Shown piece by piece: positions 48,701 to 60,073 of a stretch of 64,000 nucleotides of DNA (positions are counted from its first letter, which is position 1; every line of letters begins with the position of its first letter). The notes beneath the pieces are model-generated. The model was not told the origin of the DNA. It did not search any database and saw nothing but the letters and a program-made list of their open reading frames with translations. Position numbers and translations under genes: made by a program. The stretch is from Aralia elata (Eukaryota; Streptophyta; Magnoliopsida; Apiales; Araliaceae), in NCBI GenBank assembly GCA_034770075.1, contig CM068388.1, positions 19,215,206-19,279,205 on the forward strand. Direction: 5' to 3'.

Positions 48701-50811
48701 ACCTGCAAGTTAATAAAATCCGTCAAAGTCGGCTATTCAATAAAAAGTAAAGAGCTACACTTAATAATGGAAAAAAGCTCGTCAAGCCCTTAAAAAACTA
48801 ATAAATGGTAAATACACGTGACTAGCACATAACTAGAAATTGAAAAAAATCAATCAAATGAATGTAATTAAGCATAAGTGCCAGTTAGGAGGATCAAATT
48901 CATAATTCGGCTATTCAATCAAAAGTAAAACATGTTTTCAGATAAAAATCATTAAGAAGCATTAGTTTTAGAGAGAATTTACCGCATCCATTGTCCATAA
49001 AAACAACAATCCCAAAGAGAAATATAAGACTTGTGTGGGGCTAAATTCAAACACATTCCATGCTGAAATGCCTCCTACAAGAGCAGCAAGCTGCAAGTTT
49101 CTTTCTATAGCTCCAAGTGTCTTATCCACTGGTGAGAGAAGAGAAGAAGTCTCTATTCCATTTAGTTTTAGTTCATCCAAGGTGTAAAGCCTCTGGGGCA
49201 CCTGCAATCAATCTTATGTTAAAAATATTACTTACCCATATTTATCTTCCAAATTATTTTTTTGCGTGATGCTAAAAGTCTAAAATATATCTGGAAACCT
49301 GTTGAAATTTGACTGGAAAATCTCAGTGCCTGTTATCAAGTTAGTTGATTAAGGTTTTTGTTTTGTTGGTTGGGATTAAAGCTTTTAAGGAGTCAAGTTG
49401 AGATGGACTTTGACTTGTTGAATTCGAACTCGTTTAAAAATTAAACAAATCAAGTCGAACAAGGCATTAAACGAGTCTGAAATTTGGTGTATGAACTCGA
49501 CTCATTGAGTAAATAAGTAGAGCTCGAGCTCGAGTTGGGCTTAAGCAAGCCGAGCCGAGCTGCCCAAGTTCGAGTCAAACTTGGCTCGTTTAACTAAATG
49601 GACAAAGGAACTTGTTAAAATTTGACTAATATAATGAGCTTGAGCCAAGTTTGAGTCGAGTCGGGCTCGCGGGCAAACTGGTTAATTTACAACTCTATTT
49701 GAGATAGCAAGGGAAAATAATGGGAACACAATTTGATACATGTTCAGCTTCTTTCTATCCTCTTGGTCATTTCTCTTTTCGCTTGTTATGTCAACAGATT
49801 GAGTCACCGGCCTTTTAATTACATGTCCAAGAAAAGGACTTTAGTATATTATACACCTGGTTTGACTTATGGTCAATTATGATTTCATCTTTGAAGTTTT
49901 TCTTTTTCTCTTTCCTCATCAAGTTTCATGATCCATGTTGTCAGAAAACTAATAGTAATATAAGGAATTAGGAACTCATTAATAAACCAATCATATATTC
50001 CATTGTGAAAGAATCACCAATCTAGACAATGCCCTTAGTGATTTTATTATTTGGGTTCACTCAAAAATCAAACACTGAATGAGTCATCAATATTGATCCA
50101 ATCTCCTACGCAGAACATTGGGACTCATGGAGGCAACTGGATTCATAATTAACAAAACAGAAAAAACAAAAAAAAAAACAAAAAACAAAAAAAAAAGCAT
50201 GGAATTTTAGCTTTTTATTTCTTTTATCCCCCCCCCCCCCGGTATTTGAGTTTCAAACATCACAAATAAAGAAAAATTGGTTCCAAATTTACTTCCTCTG
50301 TCTCGAAATTAGAGATACATTTTGACTTTTTAAAGTCAATTTTAAAATTCAAAATTAGAATGATTTCGTTAAATTTTGAAAACAACAAATATGATAAATC
50401 CGCAGTACTAAATAGTTAGTTTACAATTTTTATAATTAAATAATTTCCTATCGATATGGAATTTCAGGATTTCGCCAATTGACTCCAAAAATTCTGAAAT
50501 GTATCTCTAAATTTAATCCGAACAGATGGAGTACATATTTGCAACACATCCAATAAGCAAGAAATGAATTGAAGACCAAGAATTTCAGGAAAAACCTGGC
50601 GGGCACCCCCAAAACATCGTAGACCATCAGGCTTCCCTTGCAAATTCTTGACAAGTAACAATGCAGCCCTCTCATTGCCCTTGCTTAGCTCATTATCCAC
50701 TTGTTCCAACACTTGCCATCTTAATCCACCAGAATTCAAAATTCGAAAACTCTGGGAATTTAACCTCGAACTCGACGACGATAAACCTGCATTATACAGC
50801 ACACTGCCCAT
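45781..50811 (-). CDS. FtsH-related plastid membrane protein with HEAGH motif
   Basis: Seven coding exons, all in phase 0 with GT/AG borders: 50811-50596, 49201-48983, 48649-48563, 48183-48037, 47594-47568, 47440-47345 and 45981-45781. Together they give 330 residues with no stop. The protein belongs to the small plant family related to the FtsH (M41) metalloprotease but lacking the AAA domain (stress-regulated protein/VIR3 group). Residues 1-35 are Ser/Arg-rich, like a chloroplast transit peptide. Then come ELSKGNERAALLLVKNLQG, a hydrophobic pair (LAALVGGISAWNVFEF, VLYFSLGLLFLW, about 107-143), the zinc-site motif HEAGH at 175-179, FSCIALAGVATEYVLYG (about 245-260) and a C-terminal QVRWAVLNTVLLLRRH helix. 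The start at 50811 gives the expected length; its position before the transit-like stretch supports it. Introns have taken up MITEs, but the coding sequence is undamaged, so the gene is probably functional. Confidence 0.92.
46451..46746. mobile_element. MITE of the same family, copy 3
   Basis: Ends AGTGCTGCATTTGGATTAA and TTAATCCAAACATAGCACT pair with two mismatches. The interior repeats GGAATGA/TCATTCC. It lies in the last intron of the FtsH-like gene (45982-47344). Confidence 0.75.
49430..49690. repeat. GAGCTCGAG-type repeat in intron 1 of the FtsH-like gene
   Basis: Dense GCTCGAG, CGAGTC and AGCCGAGC motifs. The left and right parts are partly inverted copies (CTCGAGTTGGGCTTAAGC versus GCTTGAGCCAAGTTTGAG). 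It resembles a hAT-type MITE, but the boundaries are not sharp. Confidence 0.45.
50290..50533. mobile_element. Stowaway-like MITE in intron 1 of the FtsH-like gene
   Basis: The left end TACTTCCTCTGTCTCGAAAT pairs with the right end AATTTAATCCGAACAGATGG followed by AGTA, with TA at both edges. It contains TTGACTTTTTAAAGTCAA near the left end. Confidence 0.75.
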
Positions 50812-52117
50812 TCAAAGAATTCACAGCACTTCAAAATTGAAATGTAGTACTAGATAAAGAAACACATATTTGCTATGAGAGCTGCTTTTTGAAATAAACA
50901 AACAGAGCCTTATACTTGCTAAAATTATCAGCCACAAAGACCAGAGGATAAGATGGTCATATCATTTTTTGAACTTTTTACATTATTCTAAAATTTATTT
51001 ATTTTTATTGCAGAGAGCCAAACAGGGCATTGTTAATCTATAGACAGATGAATTTGAGTATCACTTCACCGCGGGTGAAGAAGCTGGAGGCCGGACGACG
51101 TCGTTCAGCACTGCTCTGTCTCTAGTTAAAGCGATACAGTGTAATTCCGGTGGGATTTGGGGCTTTGTTGCTGCCAAACACATTTTTATGTATCTCTCCC
51201 TCACCTCACCTCATCACTGTCGGAGTTTTGCTTATCTGAATAAGAGTAATTTAGTCAGTAGTATAGCTAAGACAGTAATTTTAAGATAATTGATCCGGTG
51301 GATCATTGAAATTTATTTTCAAAGGGCCCGTATTTCTTTTGTTGAATTTCGTTATTCCACCAGTACTTTAAGAGTAATTTAATTGTTAATTATATACTAA
51401 ACAAGTATAATTTATACCGTTCAAGTTAAACTACCATGACCTAACGCTTTTTATTAAATCCTAATGTTAATAAACTGAATGTGAAATTCCTATACTCATA
51501 AATCGGTGCAAAATCAGCCATACTACATTTTTTTGTCTTCTCTCTTTTCTCAAATACGACTTCTGTTTCACTAATTCAAAATTCAGATCATTCAAATTAA
51601 ACTACCTTGATCTAACACTCCTTATTAAGACCTGATGTTAATAAACCGAATGTAAAATTCTTATACACACGAACATGTACAGAATCACCCATACTACATT
51701 TTTTTTGTCTTCTATCTTTTCTCAAATACGACTTCTGTTTCACTAATTCAAATAAGAGTTAATTGATATCATCAACATTCCTCGTTGCTGTTATCATCTT
51801 AGTAAACTTGATTAATATACTTCAGGAAGTATAATTAATAGACTAAAGTCTTATTTGATTTATTATTCATATAAATTTCATTTATTTCTTTCATAATTTT
51901 CTTCTCACATTTACATGCGCGGGCGCACACAAACACAAAACACAAACAGACACATACATATATATAATTGTATGTGGCCTTATTAGTTTATGTACAAATA
52001 AGAATTTGGTATCTCTTAAAATACTTCTCAACTATCTATGAAAGTGAGTATGAACTTAACAAATTAGGCAATAAGAGTCCGACAGGAAGTTTGTTGAACA
52101 ATAGGTAAATTGCAATT

Positions 52118-52400
52118 ATATTGCCTATAAGATAAAGCGTTGCAATATCCTTCACAATGTTTACCCTCCTGGTCCAATCTAATTTGATGGTTTCAACATC
52201 ATTTCTCAAGACACGAAATAAGCTTCTCCTTAAACAAAATCCATTATGCCGTAATTCTTATATTTGATTAGATTTCTATCTCATTTTTAAAACTATTGTC
52301 AAAAGTTGGCTCTTAAGACTTTGAGTCAATGAATTTTTTTTAGAGCCAGTACTTTGCCACTTTGTAGCCTCGATTCATACATACTGCCAGTCATTATGAA
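52118..52400 (-). pseudogene. Receptor-kinase exon fragment (kinase N-lobe region), decayed
   Basis: The sequence matches 39755-40075 of the intact kinase exon (e.g. TTCACAATGTTTACCCTCCT, ATTTCTCAAGACACGAAATA and TTTAGAGCCAGTACTTTGCC), with several small deletions that destroy the frame. It lies on the wrong side of the C-terminal exon copy at 53216-53507, so it is not part of the same gene order. Confidence 0.8.
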
Positions 52401-53024
52401 AATAGAGATGGGAAGAAAATGTTTAGTGTGCAATCAATCCTTTTGCTTATTTTCTTTTTAATTTTTTGTTCTTCTTGTTGTTCAAGTCGTCGTTAATTAA
52501 GTGTTTATTGTTTGATTTATCTTGTAAATATAGTAAACTATTGATTTTTATGCGCACACACTTACATAAAACTAGCATGCTTAAAAAAGGTCTTTATCTC
52601 TCCCTTCCCTTTCCCATGTCTATCAAGAAAATATCTTCTAAATTTTGAGAAATATTTTAAATTGGAGGAATTAAACTCTTACATAAACTTTGAGGAGGTC
52701 AAACTGTTTTTATTTTTATTAGCAAATTCCCAATAATAATATGATTAAACCAAGGAGGCAGTAGAATAACACAATAACAAATTTCCAACAATAAGTAGGA
52801 TTCAAAATAACACCATATAACTTTTCACATTATTCTTTTATAATGTCATATACTTTTCTTAAATAGAGTAAATTCCAAATGAAAGTCTGAAAAGGACGGA
52901 GCTAACAATATTGTAAGATATTAAATTTTTGAACAGACCATTATTTTCCCCAATTTTTGATTCATCGAAAAAGCTTGTGCCGAAGAGTGAGCTTCTTTGC
53001 GGTTTTTCTCTAAATTTTCATAAG

Positions 53025-53507
53025 CTGATCTCTGCCAAAAAAATATTGTTAAGAATAGTCTAATAGATGTTTCATAAAGGAATATTCAGAATATATTGAA
53101 ATATTTGTGCTTTTTCTTATTTCAAAAATTAAAATTTTTGAGTTCACTTCTTATTAAGGAATAAAGACAATTATTTTCAATTCCATAAATTGGCCACTTA
53201 ATTTAAAATATGAATACTTTCTACCTTAATTGTCTTACTGAAATTGCATGAAGAGATTTAGCTACAAGTTTGCAAGCTATTAAATCTTGTGACACGAAAA
53301 GCATGGTTGGTCGCGGTTTAGGATCTAAGCGTACATATGCAAAACCTAATAAAAGAACCCGAATGATATCCTGTTCAACTAGTTAAGTAGTTCAATGCGA
53401 GAGGTGAGGATCCAACACATCATTCAACATTATATCTTGAGCAAAAGATGACTTTGGATGTGAGAGGAGCTCTCCTGGATGCTTTCCTAGCATTATTTCA
53501 ATTGTCA
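53025..53507 (-). pseudogene. Receptor-kinase 3' exons, decayed second copy
   Basis: The segment 53507-53216 matches the second kinase exon of the intact locus (27957-27673) at most positions, with TTAAG|GTAGAAAG as donor. The small terminal exon equivalent, preceded by GGCAG and reading AGATCAGCTTATG, is kept near 53031. An in-frame stop (TTAACTAG region) and a CACTA transposon inserted at 53509 break it. Confidence 0.85.
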
Positions 53508-54025
53508 GCATGCTACAAGAAAAGAAGCTAATTCCGACGGAACTAATTCCGACGGAACTAATTCCCTCAGAAATAGTATATTTTCGACGGATAAGTCAGT
53601 CGAGCCTAAGTCCGTCGAGGATAATTTAATACCGACGGAATTCTGTCGGGCCGGGATAAGTGTTTTAGCCCTAAAAATCATTTCCTTCCCTTCCCCTCAG
53701 CCGCCCCTGTCATATTCTTTCATCCCTATCTTTTTTTAGCTGATGCATACCCTCTCTCTCTCTTCTTCTCCTTCCGCTGCCTCCCACCTCGCGCCACCAC
53801 CACTTTGTCGCCGTCCAATCATCGTACTCCCCCTACCACCATAACAATTCCAATCCTCTCCATTGTCACTGCTCTGTCCACTGGTAGCATAACCGTTTAA
53901 GTCGGAATGAAGTTGTCGCACCCCAATCTCGTGCTGATGAGTTAGTTGTATTCACCTATTCGGCTAAACCATTTGGCCATGAGACGAGGATTACCTAACC
54001 GACAAAGATTTGAAGATTGTATCTA

Positions 54026-54976
54026 CATACATGCTTCTAAATATGCCTGAAGTATCGTCATACATCAAGTATGTATTACATTTTGTTGTTTTTTAATAGT
54101 AAGAAGCGTAATCAACAATTAAACCCTATTATTATTATTATTATTTCAGTTCATTCGAAGAGGAAGCCTATGCTTCTAACCCAGGACTAACTGCAGCACA
54201 GTTGGAAGTATTCACTACTGAAAATTTTCAACAGTGGTTTAAGAGAAGGGTTGAGAAAGATAACGCATTTGAGCGTTTTAGACATGTGATTTCAGGCTTG
54301 TACAAACTAATTTGTTCATTTCCCGGCTGCATCGTTAATAGGTACAAATTCAAGGTTGATGAATTGAATGAACTAACATCAGTCAATTCTGGCGTTGTCG
54401 TATTGGGAAGCTATTATCAAGATTTCGAGTCCAATTACTATAGAAGATTAGAGGAAGTTGTTGTGCTCAATTATCCCGGGGGGGGGGGGGGGGTAAAAAG
54501 GTAGTTACATTTAAGTGTCGCTGGTTTGACAATGAAAAAGGTGTTAAAGTTAATCGTAATAGAATCGTCACAGTAAATATAAAGTAAAAGCTACAATTTG
54601 ATGACGTATTCGTGTTAGCCAGCCAAGCGACTCAAGTGTACTACGTCCCTAATGTCATAAATTGTAGAAGCCCATGGTATACAGTTGTCACAACGAAGAC
54701 TCGAGCATTTGATGGTACTAATGTGGCTGGAATGGATGACCCGTTGCAAGAACAAGTGAGCAATCCCAACAACGTAGTGCTAAATGATGACGATGTGCTG
54801 ATAGATGATATCGTTGACGTACCCGATGATGACGAAGTGGAGGAAGACGTGGGTATCAGTAATTATCTCCTCGTACAAGATGATACCGACGAAGAAATTA
54901 ATATGGAAGAGGAAGAGACAGATGATGTCAATGATATTGATTCTGATGGGTTTGACGACGTACTAAGTCTAAACTA
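54026..54976 (+). pseudogene. TNP2-type transposase, C-terminal part with DUF4216
   Basis: The exon ending 54069 encodes YMLLNMPEVSSYI. After an intron (GTATGT...TTTCAG) the frame continues from 54150 as FEEEAYASNPGLTAAQLEVF, NFQQWFKRRVEKD and LGSYYQDFESNYY. Near 54479-54492 a run of G shifts the frame, and it resumes as VVTFKCRWFDNEKGVKV and DDVFVLASQATQVYYVPN, the DUF4216 signature of En/Spm transposase proteins. A TAA interrupts near 54587. An acidic tail (DDDVLIDDIVDVPDDDEVEED) ends at 54976. The DDE-type core and DUF4218 start are absent. Confidence 0.85.
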
Positions 54977-55062
54977 ATTGTTGTTTAAAAAAGAATTTAC
55001 TAATATAAACGGTTATAAAAAGAAATTACCTGTAATTTAATTACTTAATGTTGGTTATTTCA

Positions 55063-57126
55063 GTAGTACACTATGCCGTGGTAGTGACCGTACAGGATCT
55101 GGCGACGAACCAGGGCGGGTCGTCTTCATCAGCCAGTAAGTTAACGACGTTTTGGTCAAGTTTATTCATTTTGTTTACCTTTTTATAGTTTATGAACAAA
55201 TATTATATAATATATTAAAACAATGTCATGACATAATACAGATGTTAGACGTCGACGGAGCCGAGGGACTAACCTCGGTTTATTAGGCCATCCGCCGACA
55301 GTTCCACATATAGTCGTTGTTGATGTCGGCTCAAGCCAGTAATTTTCAACTATAATATATCATGTTCAATTAAAATAGTCCTATTATGTGATTGCACAAG
55401 TAAATTTATATTTATTTGTTTTTTTTATGTTGTAGTATTATGGACCCTGTCGTTAAGGCGACCATACACGCTATCTGTTTGACGCACACCTCCCTACGAG
55501 GTGCATGCGATTTAGCCATTACGCGCGGTATGATGCATCCTTTATACCCACGGCGTTGCGCGAGTTTCACGTAAGTCGCATTTAATTGATTCATCAAAAA
55601 ATTGATCCTACTTATTTGCAAAATATATTCAAAAGTTTACTAATATGTATGTTATGACTTTTCTTTAGATATATTTTAGATATGAGGAGGGCGTCTCTAT
55701 TGCAGCCGGCAAAGATGTTGTCATTGCACACATCGCGAAGAATTACGCCATCTGGCTATACGAGATGAAGGAGAGGGCAGCCCGGGCAGTTGAAGACCAG
55801 CCCGGGAGTACATTACAAGATCATCAGCCGCATAGCGTCTCAGAGGCAGCCTGGGATGCCATATGTACGTACTGGGATGATGCTGCATTCAAGACCAAGT
55901 CTGAACAAATAAAGAATAATAGAGGAAAGCTCCGAATCGTACATACGACTGGCTCACAGTCGTTTCAGGAGGCTAACTCGGTATGTATTTTTATTTAGAT
56001 GTTTAGTTTAATATTGTCGGGATTTATAGTAAAGTCGCGCTAATATAATTAATGTATTTATTAGGCCATGCGACGTAGCTTGGGCCGAGATGCTACTCTG
56101 GTCGAGTTCTTAGATAGGGCCTACACGCCAAAGGATTCGTCGATGTCAGCTGCAGCATTAGCTATACGGGTAATACAACTAGTTATAATAATTGGTAATT
56201 ATTAATATTACGTAATTAATATAATGATTTAATTAACTCACACATACATAATAAATTGCAGGACCGGTTTGAGAAGCTTCGGAGCAGCGTATAGCTGAGT
56301 TGCGGACTGCTAGGGGCGATTCCGAGATGTTAGATTCCACCATCCCTCCGCCAAAGATTAGTTTATCTCAAGATGAGGAGATGACTCGTTGGGTCGTATA
56401 TCCGGATCCCCCCAATAGCACTACCGGTAGATATCGCGTGTTGGGCTTGCCGAAGATACTAGCCTATACATTACCTGGAGGTATTAATTTTAGTATATTT
56501 CTCGTTTATGAACAATTTTAATAGATTATTATTAATGTTATATTTATTTTCGCAGGTTGTAGCCAGCGTCTGCATTCGAGAGCACCCGTGGGACCATCAC
56601 ATACGAACGATGGCTTAGACGATGCTATGTTCTAGAGGGTTAAGGCGGCAGTGTCGGAGCGATTTGGTACGGATCCGATATTCAGCCGTCAGGACCTACC
56701 CAGTCGTGCTCGCCTCCACCAGCTTGCTCAGGACATTGCAGCTGGGGCCACCATCGATAGTACGGGTATCCCTCCGAAGCAGTTTGCCGTGATACGCGAC
56801 GAGGTGGTTCGGATGGTGGTTACCCTACTCACGGAGGCTTTTGGGCCGATATTGAGTCAGCCTCCGACTACTCAGGTATACTATTCATTTTTAGTTGATT
56901 ATTCTGAATGTTATAGAATTTTCATTTAGTTGTATATTTAAGTCTGTCATATGGACTAATGAGTTAATTTTTTTTATTGTATCAACAGGGTGGCGATCTC
57001 GAGCATGATGGTGACCCCCGCACGAGCGGTGGGACGACAACGATGATTTTCATACACCAGAGCAACACCGTCGACCCCCGCCCGATGATCCTTCTCATAC
57101 CGGGGGTAGTACTACTAGGTTGACTT
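55063..57126 (+). pseudogene. Transposase_24 (TNPA-like) gene, decayed
   Basis: Several exons of the En/Spm accessory transposase family can be followed: RRRRSRGTNLGLLGHPPT (55250), WLYEMKERAARAVED and AWDAICTYWDDAAFKTKSEQ, NNRGKLRIVHTTGSQSF (55740-55980), LGRDATLVEFLDRAYTPKD (56070), RIAELRTARGDSEML (56290), FGTDPIFSRQDLPSRAR (56660) and an acidic end GGDLEHDGDP (56990). GT/AG borders separate them. A one-base change near 56285 and a TAG at about 56632 break the frame. In En/Spm this protein binds the subterminal repeats, here the GACGGAA motifs at both ends. Confidence 0.8.
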
Positions 57127-57881
57127 AGTTTTGTAGATGATTTGTACATATTTTATTCATCTTTATTTTAGTTTAGCTTAATAAGATGTAAATCTTCATA
57201 GTTTAGTTTATGTTTGACGTATTGTAGTTTAAACATTGTAATTTAATTAAATTTTTGTATATCTTATGGAAAAACGGTTTATATTTGTTATTGTTGGCCT
57301 TGATAATTCATATGGGACTTTTATGTGAACATAAGCTAGATTACTGCATGTACATGTTATTAGATAGTTACGTTATATATATGTACTTGTATGTATTGGA
57401 TAGTTACATGTATGTAATTCATATTTGACTTGTATGGTATGTGTTGTTGGGATAAAGCAGGTTTACACGTACAAAAATGTGGGTTAAAACCCTAGAAATT
57501 GCCAAAAGAAAAAAAATATTTTAAAAAAAAATTCAGTTATTTTCGACGGAATAGACTATTTTCGACGGAATGTGGGTAAATTTCGACGGAATTTTCGTCG
57601 GAAATAGTCTCTCAGTGGTCCTGTTAAACGATGCCACGTGGCAGCACATTAGCCGACGGAATATCCTCGACCGAACTAATCCGTCGAAAATAGTCTAAGT
57701 TCGACGGAATATTTGGTTGATGGTATTCCGTCGGTCTTTTATACTTCTGACCCAATTTTCGACGGACTAAATTCCGAACTGTTTATATCCGACCGAATTT
57801 TCGACGGAATATTCCGTCGGAAATAACCTAATTCCGACGGAATAAGGTTATTTTCGACGGAATTTTTCGTCGGAATTATAG

Positions 57882-57923
57882 CTTGAGCAAAAGATGACTT
57901 TGGATGTGAGAGGAGCTCTCCTG
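57882..57923. repeat. 42-bp receptor-kinase segment repeated from 53436-53477
   Basis: Identical to 53436-53477 (CTTGAGCAAAAGATGACTTT...GAGCTCTCCTG). The two copies lie on either side of the CACTA element, 4.4 kb apart; the second abuts CACTACAAAAAATGG. Confidence 0.95.
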
Positions 57924-58790
57924 CACTACAAAAAATGGTGATTTTGCAACAAACAGTTTTCGTTGCTAAATGTGCGAAATTTCGTTACCAAAGGTCATTT
58001 GCAACGATTTTCCGGTCGTTGGACCATTCGTTGCGCAATGAGCGTTGCTAATTGTCTAGCAACGAATTTTTTTTTCGTTGCCAAAAGTGAGCTTTTTCGC
58101 AACGAAATTTTGTTTTCGTGAAAAATCATAGATCATTTAGCAACAAAATATTTCGTAGCAAATTTATTAAGAAATTACTACTAAAAAACAACTTTCGTTG
58201 CAAAATCCGCCTAATTGGCAACGAAAAGAATCCCTTTTGTTTGCCAACGAAGATGAAATTCGTTGCATTTGATACACATTTGCCAACGATGTTTGTCGTT
58301 GCTGAACAGTATGAAAATTGTTGCCTTAATTGATTTTCGTTGCTAATTATATACTTTTTGGTAACGATATTCGTTGCTAAATGTATAAAATAAATCGGTC
58401 ATATATTAATTTGCAACAAAATTTTTCGTTACCATTGGTTTTGTTATGAATAATTATGATCAATTAGCAATGATACCATTCGAAGCTGATTGTTTTTCAA
58501 TAGCAACAAAAGTTTGTCAATTAGCAACGATACTAAATGTTGTCATTTGCTTTTTTTGTGCAACGAAAGTAGTTATGATTTGCAACAATATAAATGTTGT
58601 CTTTTCTTTTGTTTATAGTAACAATATCCTCCATGTTGGTTACCTTTTTGTTGCCCAAAAATTGTATTTTAATGTCACTACGAACAAAAACTTGTTGCTA
58701 AAACTAGAAAAAATTGTTGCTAGATCCTTTTAATGTATTCTTTGGTAACAAAATACCTTTTCATTGTATCATTGCCAAATTAATTTTAAT
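57924..58790 (+). mobile_element. CACTA-ended element with CGTTGC/GCAACGA repeats
   Basis: It begins CACTACAAAAAATGGTGAT and is filled with dozens of TTCGTTGC, GCAACGA and related motifs in both directions to about 58790. No transposase is seen. The first part recurs at 63877-64000. It is probably the subterminal region of a CACTA-type element distinct from the GACGGAA family. Confidence 0.65.
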
Positions 58791-59447
58791 AACAAAACAT
58801 TATATGAAGCAGAAACAGAACCAAAACAAACTAATTTGATTCATTCATTACACTCAAATCAGTGAGTCACTATTAAAAAAAAGTGTATAGCAAGCTGTAA
58901 TGGATGAAAGCCATTACAAAACGGTCTACTTGTCAAATAAAATGACAGTTGGTCACTCCCAACCCCAACCAAGAGCAAGCCCACCCAAATCTTCTATCAG
59001 TTCAAATCTGAGCTAACAAAATCTAATACAATCATCTTTTCTCTGACCTGCTCAGTTTTCTATGTTGAAGGTTGCCTCTGCTCAATTTTTATTCTTGTTG
59101 CATTCACTTGTTGACTTGTTCTGATCATAGGCGATTCCAGTCCCGCAGAGGATGATGACCTTAACAAAAACATATTACTCTTCATTAAAGAGACCAAAAA
59201 AATGGAATATAACTTAACTTGTGGAAATATCATTCTCCACACAAAAAGAGAAAAAAATATTGGACAAACAAAATACTTTCACATAATACAAACATAAAAG
59301 AAGAGGTAGTCAATAACTACTCATGGATTGACCATCAAATGACAAATATTCAAGCATACCTATACGTGGCATATTCAAAATAAATATCCACTAATTCAGA
59401 ATAGCCATTCTAAAAAATACATATAAGTGTAGAATCTCAAATCCCAC
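58791..59447. other. Spacer left of the phototropin fragment
   Basis: No recognised coding exon. A short minus-strand frame (59060-59180) ending NATRIKIEQRQPST may be a chance or unrelated last exon. Confidence 0.3.
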
Positions 59448-60073
59448 CTGCAATTTCTTCCCAAGATTTCTTCACGACTATACTATGTCAACTCCAAGAA
59501 GCTATCGGATGCAAATATCTGAACATTTGCAAGTGATTAGTGCCATACAAATTCCAAAAACTATATATTTGGCATTTTCCTTTTTCGTTAGTATCTCATA
59601 ATAAACAAATCATATCACTTGGTTAAGAGAAATAAAGAGCTATGGGAACTCAGCAATCCTGACAAAAAAAATGTTCAGAATCCTTAGTTTAAGGATTGTA
59701 CATAATATATGTACTTTTCTATATATATTTTATATCATTATGTGCGTAAGAAATACGTATTAGAGTCTTGACAATTTTTTTTTAATCCAAGGACAATTGA
59801 GCTCATATTTCTTTAGTATAAAATTAAAAATAAGTATGAAATTAACTACTTACAATGGGATTATCAGGCAGCCTTGGATCGGTGATGAAAAAGTTTTTCT
59901 CAATAAGTTCAAGGGTAGTAGCAAGATCAATATCCTTTCTCATTTCTTTCTTCCTTACTTTGTCATCCAAACTGTCGGGGCGGTCGTTCTCATCATCACT
60001 TTCGTCATCATCTCCACCAAGTATTCCATTATCAAACTGATCATCTTCACTAGCTCGATTTTTCTTAATAAAC
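59448..60073 (-). pseudogene. Phototropin LOV2 exons, decayed
   Basis: Two adjoining exons of a phototropin (blue-light receptor kinase) remain. Exon 60073-59854 encodes KKNRASEDDQFDNGI, DDKVRKKEMRKDIDLATTLE and FITDPRLPDNPI, then GTAAG. Exon 59518-59448, after TTCAG, encodes IFASDSFLELT, a TAG stop where the family has Glu, then YSREEILGRNCR. The Cys of the GRNCR motif, which bonds the flavin in LOV domains, is present. Family residues are also changed before it (LELIEKNFF in place of LERIEKNFV). No following LOV2 or kinase exon was found. The pieces are spliced-gene DNA, not a retrocopy. Confidence 0.9.

Larger units (their letters stand above)
51057..53507. repeat. Segmental duplication, copy 2 (partner 24690-27960)
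   Basis: It follows copy 1 block by block, as listed there. The CCTAACGCTTTTTATTAAATC block is itself present twice (about 51395-51580 and 51585-51780). A kinase-exon fragment not found at that place in copy 1 sits between 52118 and 52400. Confidence 0.8.
53509..57881 (+). mobile_element. CACTA (En/Spm) transposon, decayed
   Basis: The left end is an altered CACTACAAGAAAAG (here CATGCTACAAGAAAAG), followed by TTCCGACGGAA repeats to about 53650 and a CT-rich leader with TTTTAGCCCTAAAAATC. The right end 57540-57881 is packed with TTTCGACGGAA/TTCCGTCG motifs, but the terminal TTTTCTTGTAGTG is missing. Inside are, in order, the 3' part of a TNP2-type transposase gene and a Transposase_24-type gene, the usual En/Spm arrangement. 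Most of TNP2, including its catalytic region, is deleted. It is inserted in the decayed receptor-kinase copy. Confidence 0.85.

Noticed and set aside
52118..53507. A second functional receptor kinase
   Set aside because: The pieces are in the wrong order, contain deletions and stops, and are cut by a CACTA insertion.
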